The notes beneath the pieces were generated by a model. It saw nothing but the letters and a program-made list of their open reading frames with translations. It was not told where the DNA came from and ran no database searches. From CAZAKO01 sp964546145 (GTDB taxonomy: Bacteria > Fidelibacterota > UBA2242): DNA of 12,641 nucleotides. Position 1 is the stretch's first letter. Every line of letters starts with the position of its first letter. Location: the NCBI GenBank assembly GCA_964546145.1, contig CAZJIU010000065.1, positions 1 through 12,641 of the forward strand, written 5' to 3'. This document shows, piece after piece, positions 7,871 through 12,641 of this stretch. Position numbers and translations under genes: made by a program.

Positions 7871-7910
7871 AAACTAAAGAACAACCATCTGGTTGGGTAG
7901 TTGTTTTTTT
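7871..7910 (+). terminator. Rho-independent terminator of the ATPase operon
   Basis: AACAAC (7880-7885) pairs with GTTGTT (7900-7905), and the stem can extend outward with AAAG against TTTT with one mismatch. A seven-base T-run (7904-7910) follows. A competing inner stem, CAACC (7882-7886) with GGTTG (7891-7895), is possible. It lies 23 bases after the atpK stop. Confidence 0.75.
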
Positions 7911-8205
7911 ATTTTCCTTTAACTCGTTGTGTGAAACTCAAAATATTTTGGAAAATTCCCGTAAAACTGGCCACATCGCTCCGCGTTGTGACCTAAAATG
8001 TCGCAACACACCTGCCAGTCCTCCAGTGTTGGGAGCAGGCTGGGAACATTGCGACAAGAATATTTGACTATTTTGTACGTTTTTTTAAGAAGCGAAACAT
8101 TTTCTTCAATTCCACACAACTGATTTTCCTTTAGTACCTGGTTGTATGAAAAATACACCTCCGAGGTTTTGAAAATCCCGGATATGTTAATTAGCGAATT
8201 CCATA

Positions 8206-8234
8206 GTGACAATAACGGTGGAGATGAGTATATT
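8206..8234 (+). promoter_or_regulatory. Likely sigma-70 promoter of the RNase-rarA pair
   Basis: GTGACA (8206-8211) and TATATT (8229-8234) each match the consensus at five of six bases and are exactly 17 bases apart. Transcription would begin near 8241, giving a leader of about 115 bases before the ATG at 8357. Confidence 0.5.
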
Positions 8235-8274
8235 AAATTGATGATAATCAAGTCTAACAGTATTCGATCTAAGA

Positions 8275-8296
8275 GAGTATAAGCAAGTTCATACTC
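8275..8296 (+). promoter_or_regulatory. Hairpin in the leader of the RNase gene
   Basis: GAGTAT (8275-8280) and ATACTC (8291-8296) form a perfect six-base stem around a ten-base loop, between the predicted transcription start and the ribosome site. No T-run follows, so it is not a terminator. It could influence mRNA stability; its role is unknown. Confidence 0.3.
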
Positions 8297-8356
8297 GATA
8301 GTAGCTGAATTTGAGTTGATAAAAAGGAATTTGAATCTAAAGGAGTAGGAGAGAGA

Positions 8357-9748
8357 ATGGTAAGGATTAGCTTTCTGGGTGCGACTGGCACAGTGACCGG
8401 TTCGAAATTTCTGCTGGAAGCAGATGGTAAAAGATTTTTAATTGATTGCGGATTATTCCAAGGCCTCAAAGAGTTACGTTTGCGGAACTGGGAAGATTTT
8501 CCAATTGATCCAACCTCAATTGATGCCGTGATTTTGACTCACGCTCATATTGACCATACCGGTTATTTACCGCGTTTGGTCCAGCTGGGTTATCATAATC
8601 CGGTGTATGCCACCATTACGACAACGGATTTGTGTTCGATCATGCTGCCGGATTCGGCCTATCTGCAGGAAGAAGATGCCAGATATGCCAACAAGAAGCA
8701 ATTCACTAAACACTCACCGGCTTTACCACTTTATTCGATCAATGATGCCAATACCGCCCTCACCTTGTTTCACCCGATTCCCTATGGAAAGTTGACCCAA
8801 CTCTCGCCAACAGTAACGCTTACCTTCCGTGATGCCGGTCATATTCTCGGTTCGGCTTTTGTTGATATCCGGGTAAAAACTGCCGATGGCGAGCGCCGTA
8901 TCCTTTTTTCCGGTGATCTGGGGCGTCCGGGTCAGCCGATTTTGCGTGATCCGCATACAGTTTTCGGTACCGATTATCTCATTCTCGAATCTACATATGG
9001 AGATCGGCTTCATGGGCAAACAGATAAAAAAACCGACCTGGCGCGGGTTATTAATGAGAGCGTCGAACGCGGTGGGGTATTGATCATCCCCTCATTTGCC
9101 GTTGGACGAACTCAGGAACTGCTGTTCACAATCCGGGAATTGGAAACGGAGCAGCAGATTCCCCAATTGCCGATCTATGTAGACAGCCCCATGGCTATCA
9201 GTGCGACCAGTATTTTTGCTAAAAATAATCAGGATTATGATCTGGAGTCCAAGGTAGCCGAGTTGAGTGGAATTGATATTCTAAAAACGGCGAAGCTCTT
9301 TTTTACCCAATCCGCCGACGAATCCAAATCGCTGAACGGGATAAAAAGTCGGGCGATTATCATTTCCGCCAGTGGGATGGTTACTGGTGGACGAATTTTG
9401 CATCATCTGTTCAATCGTTTACCCGATCCGAAAAATACGGTGCTATTTATCGGCTATCAGGCTCAAGCAACTCGGGGGCGCACAATTTTGGAAGGTGCCG
9501 AAACGGTCAAAATCCATGGAGAAGCAGTTTCGATACGAGCTCATATCGAGCAGATCAGCGGTTTCTCGGCCCATGCAGACTATAACGAGATTCTCGCCTG
9601 GTTGTCGAACTTTAGTGAATCACCGCGTCAAATCTTTATCGTTCATGGCGAATCGCAGCAGTCGCAGGCGCTGGCAGAACGGATTAACACCACCTTTGGT
9701 TGGTCCACCGAAATTCCCCAATACCGGCAGAGTTTTCCATTAGATTAG
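8357..9748 (+). CDS. Beta-CASP metallo-beta-lactamase ribonuclease (CPSF/YSH1-like)
   Basis: This 463-residue protein belongs to the MBL-fold beta-CASP family related to eukaryotic CPSF73 and to bacterial RNases such as Thermus TTHA0252. These are two-zinc enzymes that cut RNA. The zinc-binding motif THAHIDHTG gives H62, H64, D66 and H67; H162 (DAGHILGS) and D187 (FSGDLGRPG) complete the core. The beta-CASP insertion runs from about 211 (ESTYGDR) to 400, with SFAVGRTQELL at 246-256 and ISASGMVTGGRILHHL at 336-351. SGFSAHAD (H406) and VHGE (H430) close the active site. All catalytic residues are present. AGGAGAG at 8347-8353 sets the start. There is no signal peptide, so it is cytoplasmic. It is followed by rarA six bases after the stop. 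Confidence 0.95.
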   Translation: MVRISFLGATGTVTGSKFLLEADGKRFLIDCGLFQGLKELRLRNWEDFPIDPTSIDAVILTHAHIDHTGYLPRLVQLGYHNPVYATITTTDLCSIMLPDSAYLQEEDARYANKKQFTKHSPALPLYSINDANTALTLFHPIPYGKLTQLSPTVTLTFRDAGHILGSAFVDIRVKTADGERRILFSGDLGRPGQPILRDPHTVFGTDYLILESTYGDRLHGQTDKKTDLARVINESVERGGVLIIPSFAVGRTQELLFTIRELETEQQIPQLPIYVDSPMAISATSIFAKNNQDYDLESKVAELSGIDILKTAKLFFTQSADESKSLNGIKSRAIIISASGMVTGGRILHHLFNRLPDPKNTVLFIGYQAQATRGRTILEGAETVKIHGEAVSIRAHIEQISGFSAHADYNEILAWLSNFSESPRQIFIVHGESQQSQALAERINTTFGWSTEIPQYRQSFPLD

Positions 9749-9754
9749 AACGTT

Positions 9755-11089
9755 ATGGATCTTTTTGAAAAGCAGAGCGATAGAGGTCATTTATTACCGC
9801 CCTTAGCCGAAAGGATGCGACCGCTTAAAATTGAGGGTTTCATCGGTCAGGAGCATCTAACGGCAAAAGGTAAAATATTGCAGCGGTCGCTGGAAGAGGG
9901 CAAGATTTTCTCAATGATTTTATGGGGACCGCCGGGCTCCGGGAAAACTACCCTGGCTAAAATCATCGCCAACCGGGTTAAAGCGCAGTTCTTTCAGATT
10001 AGTGCCGTATCAGCCGGGGTCAAAGACATCCGCAGCGTCATCAAACACGCCGAAGATAATCATCGCAAAGGAATCTCAACAATCCTGTTTATTGATGAGA
10101 TTCATCGCTTCAATAAAGCCCAGCAGGATGCGCTGCTGCAGGTAGTCGAGAAAGGGCTCCTCATTCTGATCGGGGTGACGACCGAAAATCCCTCATTTGA
10201 GGTGATCTCGCCGTTACTATCCCGCTGCCGGGTGCTAAAATTATATCCCTTGAGCAGCGATAATCTTACTCAAATTTTAAATTCAGCCCTGACTGAGGAT
10301 ATTATCTTAAATCAATATCCAATTCAGCTTGACCAGCAAACCCGGGATTATCTGATTCGGTCAGTCAACGGTGATGCCCGCAAATTACTGAATGCCCTTG
10401 AAATCAGCCTGCAGCTTTTAAAAATTGAAAAAGGGGAACCGGTCAAGATTACTCTGGAGCTGATTAAAGAAGCATTGCAGCAGCGTCATCTCCTGTATGA
10501 CAAGAAAGGCGATTATCACTACGATGTAATCTCGGCTTTTATCAAGAGTGTCAGAGGCAGCGATCCCGATGCGGCAGTCTATTGGCTGGCGGTCATGATC
10601 GAGAATGGCGAAGATCCACTTTTTGTCGCCCGGCGGCTGGTGATCCTGGCCAGTGAAGATATCGGCAATGCCAGTCCGTTGGCACTGACGGTAGCGACTT
10701 CGGGATTTCAAGCGGTCCATTCGGTAGGCATGCCCGAGGCAGCAATTATTCTGGCGCAGGTTACAACCTACCTGGCAGCTTCGCCGAAAAGTAATGCTGC
10801 GTACCTTTCTCTGGAAAATGCTCTGGCAGCGATCAAATCGGGTGAGCTGCCCGATGTACCGCTCCATCTCCGCAACGCGCCAACCGGTTTGATGCGAGCG
10901 TTAAATTATGGCAAGGATTACAGCTATCCCCATAATCATCCGGACGGCTTTGTCCATGAAAATTACTTTCCCGTTAGTTTCGAAAATCCGGGATTCTATT
11001 TCCCGAAAGACTCCGGAGTGGAGAAATTTATTCGCCAGCGGCTGGAAAAACTTTGGCCGGAACGCTATTCTCCTAGGAAAAAGAAATAA
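9755..11089 (+). CDS. rarA: Replication-associated recombination protein RarA (MgsA), AAA+ ATPase
   Basis: RarA is an AAA+ ATPase related to clamp loaders that acts at stalled replication forks. The 444 residues match the usual length (about 447 in E. coli). The order is typical: an N-terminal PLAERMRPLKIEGFIGQEHL (16-35), Walker A GPPGSGKT (58-65), Walker B LFIDEIHRFNK (111-121) with D114 and E115, sensor 1 VTTENPS (141-147), the SRCR arginine finger (156-159), then the C-terminal tetramerisation domain with ASEDIGNASP and LRNAPTGLM. It lies six bases after the RNase stop, with no strong ribosome site, so the two are probably co-transcribed. There is no clear terminator immediately after its stop. 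Confidence 0.96.
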   Translation: MDLFEKQSDRGHLLPPLAERMRPLKIEGFIGQEHLTAKGKILQRSLEEGKIFSMILWGPPGSGKTTLAKIIANRVKAQFFQISAVSAGVKDIRSVIKHAEDNHRKGISTILFIDEIHRFNKAQQDALLQVVEKGLLILIGVTTENPSFEVISPLLSRCRVLKLYPLSSDNLTQILNSALTEDIILNQYPIQLDQQTRDYLIRSVNGDARKLLNALEISLQLLKIEKGEPVKITLELIKEALQQRHLLYDKKGDYHYDVISAFIKSVRGSDPDAAVYWLAVMIENGEDPLFVARRLVILASEDIGNASPLALTVATSGFQAVHSVGMPEAAIILAQVTTYLAASPKSNAAYLSLENALAAIKSGELPDVPLHLRNAPTGLMRALNYGKDYSYPHNHPDGFVHENYFPVSFENPGFYFPKDSGVEKFIRQRLEKLWPERYSPRKKK

Positions 11090-11096
11090 GCCCGAT

Positions 11097-11125
11097 TTGA
11101 CATCGCAATAGCCTGAGGATTTAAT
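11097..11125 (+). promoter_or_regulatory. Strong sigma-70-like promoter just after rarA
   Basis: A consensus TTGACA (11097-11102) is followed after exactly 17 bases by TTTAAT (11120-11125), five of six matches. Transcription would start near 11132, some 265 bases before the first antitoxin gene. It could drive a long leader or a short RNA ending near 11230. Confidence 0.5.
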
Positions 11126-11192
11126 TCACGATATAATATTTCAGGAAACAACATAATATAAGAATATTTATTTTTTGGATTTTTTCTCGGGG

Positions 11193-11229
11193 ATCGAATT
11201 GAGAATTCGATAACCTGCTGAATTTTTTT
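11193..11229 (+). terminator. Possible terminator: hairpin followed by T-run
   Basis: ATCGAATT (11193-11200) and AATTCGAT (11204-11211) make a perfect eight-base stem with loop GAG. A run of seven T lies at 11223-11229, 11 bases beyond the stem, which is farther than in a classical terminator. The stem is A+T-rich. It may end rarA transcripts or a short RNA started at 11132. Confidence 0.3.
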
Positions 11230-11285
11230 AGCCTTAGCTGCAAAATGAAATAATTTTTACTTGTTTACATCTTATCTATTATTAT

Positions 11286-11310
11286 ATTTATCATTGTGCG
11301 GATGATAAAT
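11286..11310. promoter_or_regulatory. Perfect 9-bp inverted repeat, operator candidate
   Basis: ATTTATCAT (11286-11294) and ATGATAAAT (11302-11310) are exact reverse complements with a seven-base centre. A second overlapping repeat, AAATG (11307-11311) with CATTT (11318-11322), adjoins it. The arms touch a possible -10 (TATATT, 11283-11288, with TTGTTT at 11261-11266). Toxin-antitoxin units with AbrB/MazE-type antitoxins usually bind such palindromes upstream of themselves, so autoregulation is a reasonable inference. Confidence 0.45.
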
Positions 11311-11337
11311 GATTAAACATTTTCCGTGAAAGAATTC

Positions 11338-11366
11338 TTGATTTTTGATATTAAATAAACTATTTT
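11338..11366 (+). promoter_or_regulatory. Likely promoter of the antitoxin-Doc cassette
   Basis: TTGATT (11338-11343) and TATTTT (11361-11366) stand 17 bases apart and would start transcription near 11373, about 25 bases before the first antitoxin ATG. Confidence 0.4.
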
Positions 11367-11397
11367 AGCTAGGCAGTGAACTAAAAAGGGGCAACCT

Positions 11398-11637
11398 ATG
11401 AAAAGGAAGATTGTTAGAGTTGGTGCAAGTCTATGTATTCTATTACCTAAAGATGTCATCAGGATGATGGGCTGGGATTTTGGTGATGAGATTGATCTGA
11501 TATTGGATGAGGAGAATGAGCGAGTAATCCTTCGTAATCCACGGGAAGAGGTCAAGAAGAAGCAATCTTACCTTGAGGATTTTGACAGCTTCCTGAGTGA
11601 GTACAAAGATATTCTGAATGGAGTAGATGCTGATTAG
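11398..11637 (+). CDS. AbrB/MazE-family antitoxin-like protein, first copy
   Basis: This 79-residue protein has an N-terminal swapped-hairpin DNA-binding domain (about 1-48), recognisable from IVRVGASLCILLPKDV (5-20) and the strand EIDLILDEE. MazE- and AbrB-type proteins bind DNA as dimers and often neutralise a partner toxin through the C-terminal tail. The tail here is charged and ends DILNGVDAD, close to the tail of the next gene (DVLGGIDD). By hand count 21 of the first 34 residues are identical to the second copy, so the two arose by duplication. AGGGG at 11387-11391 supports the start. The sequence is more A+T-rich than the second copy. No toxin sits directly beside it; it may help regulate the cassette or bind the same Doc protein. 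Confidence 0.85.
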   Translation: MKRKIVRVGASLCILLPKDVIRMMGWDFGDEIDLILDEENERVILRNPREEVKKKQSYLEDFDSFLSEYKDILNGVDAD

Positions 11638-11659
11638 TAACCTATAGTAATTGAGGTTA
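11638..11659 (+). promoter_or_regulatory. Hairpin that could cover the ribosome site of the second antitoxin
   Basis: TAACCT (11638-11643) pairs perfectly with AGGTTA (11654-11659) around a ten-base loop. The right arm contains most of the GAGG ribosome site (11653-11656) of the ATG at 11662. The stem is short, so any effect would be modest. Ribosomes ending at 11637 would sit on or beside the left arm. Confidence 0.35.
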
Positions 11660-11661
11660 GC

Positions 11662-11904
11662 ATGAAAAGAAAAATTATTCGGGTCGGATCGAGTCGAGGT
11701 GTTCTGCTGCCCAGGGAGGTTACCAGGGCGATGGTCTGGGATTTCGGTACTGAGGTCGAGCTGAATGTTGATAATGAACGCGGTGAAGTAACTCTCAAAA
11801 CGATTAAAGTCAGTTTGCCCGATGACTATGATCCGGAACACCTCAAGCTGATCGAGGAGCAGATGATTGAGCATGAAGATGTACTGGGAGGTATTGATGA
11901 CTGA
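11662..11904 (+). CDS. AbrB/MazE-family antitoxin, partner of the Doc-like protein
   Basis: This 80-residue protein has the same layout as its neighbour: a DNA-binding hairpin domain (about 1-48) with IIRVGSSRGVLLPREV (5-20) and VWDFGTEVELNV (25-36), then an acidic helix-forming tail (EHLKLIEEQMIEHEDVLGG). The SSRG segment is nearer the usual MazE pattern (GNSLGV) than the first copy. GAGG at 11653-11656 precedes the ATG by five bases. The end overlaps the Doc-like gene by eight bases, a close coupling typical of antitoxin-toxin pairs and the main reason to regard this copy as the actual partner. Expected role: bind the Doc-like protein through the tail and repress the cassette's promoter. 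Confidence 0.88.
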   Translation: MKRKIIRVGSSRGVLLPREVTRAMVWDFGTEVELNVDNERGEVTLKTIKVSLPDDYDPEHLKLIEEQMIEHEDVLGGIDD

Positions 11905-12295
11905 CGATCAGAAAAAACAGATTAAACTGCTCTGCTATGTGAACTGGCTGATCAATCAGCGATTCGATGGTGAACATGGTGTCCGTGATCTGAAATCCCT
12001 GGAGAATGTCGTCTCCTTACCGGGGGGCGGTTCGCTGACCAGTTTTTTAGGCGAACGCTTGTCTAATCGGAAAGACCTGTACGCGCAGCTGGGCTGGTTT
12101 GTGTATTATATGGTAGATGGAGAGCCGTTTAATAGTAAAAACCGGACCCTGGCACTCTTGATGTCACTCTGGACACTTAAATATTATCGTCTGGAATTTG
12201 ATGTAGATGATCTGGCTGATTTTATCAAGGCACTTCATCCGTTGAAGCAGGGCAATTCCGACATCTCGGTCTGGTTCTCAAATAATTGTCGCTAA
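11897..12295 (+). CDS. Doc/Fic-family protein with degenerate active site
   Basis: Doc toxins are Fic-fold enzymes; phage P1 Doc phosphorylates elongation factor Tu. This 132-residue protein matches the family in length and pattern: the N-terminal INQRFDGEHGVRDLKSLENV (19-38), DLYAQLGWFVYYMV (60-73), the Fic-motif region and a C-terminal ISVWF. The Fic motif of Doc (HxFxDANKR) reads EPFNSKNRT at 76-84: the catalytic histidine is E76, the acid is S80 and the arginine place holds T84, while F78 and N82 remain. Phosphate transfer by the usual route is therefore unlikely. The frame is open and intact, so it is not an obvious pseudogene. The ATG at 11897 has an excellent GGGAGG (11886-11891) and overlaps the antitoxin stop by eight bases; an upstream ATG at 11867 lies deep in that gene and is not favoured. 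Confidence 0.78.
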   Translation: MTDDQKKQIKLLCYVNWLINQRFDGEHGVRDLKSLENVVSLPGGGSLTSFLGERLSNRKDLYAQLGWFVYYMVDGEPFNSKNRTLALLMSLWTLKYYRLEFDVDDLADFIKALHPLKQGNSDISVWFSNNCR

Positions 12296-12335
12296 TTGTC
12301 CGGTTAACTTCGATGAAAATATCATGTAATCGAAT

Positions 12336-12358
12336 AATACCCCATAGGGGTATTTTTT
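12336..12358 (+). terminator. Rho-independent terminator after the Doc-like gene
   Basis: AATACCCC (12336-12343) and GGGGTATT (12347-12354) form a perfect eight-base stem with loop ATA, followed by T residues to 12358. It stands 40 bases after the stop and 32 bases before the adenine deaminase start, separating the two units. Confidence 0.9.
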
Positions 12359-12390
12359 ATTTATAGTGAAAGTTTTAAAAGGAGCATAAA

Positions 12391-12641
12391 TTGAATTTGC
12401 AGGAATTAATTGCAGCGGCGCGGGGAGAGATTCCGGTTGACCTTTTATTAAAAAATTGTCAGGTCGTAAATTTACTTTCGGCCGAAATTATACCGACGGA
12501 CATTGCCGTTCATGATGGCAAGATTGTTGGCTTTGGTGATTATGCGGCAAAGGAAACCATTGACCTGAAAGGTCTTTACGCCGCACCCGGTTTGATTGAT
12601 GGCCACGTTCACCTGGAAAGTTCGATGCTCAGTCCGCTGGA
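12391..12641 (+). CDS. ade: Adenine deaminase, N-terminal part (cut by window edge)
   Basis: Adenine deaminase converts adenine to hypoxanthine and ammonia in purine salvage. The 83 residues seen match the start of the amidohydrolase-type enzyme: an N-terminal beta segment (VDLLLKNCQVVNLLSAEI) and then the metal-binding GLIDGHVHLESSML at 67-80 with H72 and H74. The ESSM following HxH is characteristic of Ade rather than of dihydroorotase or cytosine deaminase. The start is TTG with AAAAGGAG at 12377-12384, six bases upstream; there is no ATG nearby in frame that keeps the N-terminal segment. The gene continues beyond the window. I see no clear promoter between the terminator and the start, so it may lie upstream of the terminator or be weak. 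Confidence 0.92.
   Translation, partial: MNLQELIAAARGEIPVDLLLKNCQVVNLLSAEIIPTDIAVHDGKIVGFGDYAAKETIDLKGLYAAPGLIDGHVHLESSMLSPL

Larger units (their letters stand above)
7911..8356. other. Intergenic region with nested inverted repeats
   Basis: No convincing gene is seen here. GTTGTGAC (7985-7992) can pair with GTCGCAAC (8000-8007), allowing one G-U pair. The same GTCGCAA (8000-8006) pairs perfectly with TTGCGAC (8049-8055). Inside that larger stem CCTGC (8011-8015) pairs with GCAGG (8035-8039). The two outer pairings exclude each other, as in a switching RNA or the ends of a small element. A minus-strand frame of 110 codons (7919-8251) starts with TTG, lacks a ribosome site and covers these repeats, so it is probably not coding. 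The right part of the region holds the promoter and leader of the next gene. Confidence 0.45.
11090..11397. other. A+T-rich intergenic region before the antitoxin genes
   Basis: This 308-base stretch has no open frame of note. It holds a strong-looking promoter at 11097-11125, a hairpin with a later T-run at 11193-11229, a perfect nine-base palindrome at 11286-11310, and a second promoter at 11338-11366. The base composition is clearly lower in G+C than that of rarA. Confidence 0.7.

Noticed and set aside
7919..8251. Minus-strand frame of 110 codons in the gap after atpK
   Set aside because: It starts with TTG, has no ribosome site, shows no recognisable motif and covers nested inverted repeats. 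A decayed mobile-element remnant cannot be excluded.
11867..11896. Upstream ATG that would lengthen the Doc-like protein by 10 residues
   Set aside because: It lies inside the antitoxin gene in another frame, without a ribosome site, while ATG 11897 has GGGAGG at good spacing and fits the family's start.
12336..12390. Terminator before ade as part of a purine riboswitch
   Set aside because: There are only about 95 bases between the Doc stop and ade, and I see no three-way junction or conserved loop sequences of a purine aptamer, so an ordinary terminator of the upstream unit is the simpler reading.

Overview
The window looks like a chromosomal segment of an anaerobic or fermentative bacterium with moderate G+C. 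The evidence is a bacterial V-type ATPase operon, an adenine deaminase, a dockerin-type secreted protein and well-formed Shine-Dalgarno sites. The operon order E - DUF2764 - A - B - D - I - K is the one known from Chlamydia and from spirochaete and FCB-group bacteria. An uncultured FCB-group lineage (Cloacimonadota-like, for example) would fit, but that is a guess and no marker here settles it.

Layout. Positions 1-530 (minus strand, running off the left edge) encode the N-terminal part of an exported protein with two dockerin-like calcium-binding repeats. This stretch is A+T-rich, about 36% G+C by hand count. Positions 531-861 form a divergent intergenic region with a striking GTAG-bounded pair of perfect hairpins (708-755) and the likely promoter of the ATPase operon. 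Positions 862-7856 hold seven tightly overlapping V-ATPase genes, ended by a terminator. Positions 7857-8356 are non-coding, with nested inverted repeats and a promoter. Positions 8357-11089 hold a beta-CASP metallo-beta-lactamase ribonuclease gene followed six bases later by rarA (mgsA). Positions 11090-11397 are A+T-rich and non-coding, with promoters, a hairpin followed by a T-run and a perfect operator-like palindrome. Positions 11398-12295 hold two tandem AbrB/MazE-type antitoxin genes and a Doc/Fic-family gene that overlaps the second one and has lost the catalytic histidine. A strong terminator follows, and the start of adenine deaminase runs off the right edge.

How the parts work together. 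The ATPase genes encode a rotary membrane complex. The proteolipid K keeps every residue of the Enterococcus NtpK sodium-binding site, so the pump is probably sodium-coupled. No C, F or G/H subunit gene is present, and DUF2764 sits in their place. The RNase and rarA pair is a two-gene RNA-processing and replication-repair unit. The most unusual part is the AbrB-AbrB-Doc cassette, a toxin-antitoxin-like unit with a duplicated antitoxin, a degenerate Fic motif, an upstream palindrome and a hairpin that could hide the ribosome site of the second antitoxin. I found no tRNA, rRNA, CRISPR array, intact insertion sequence or replication origin.
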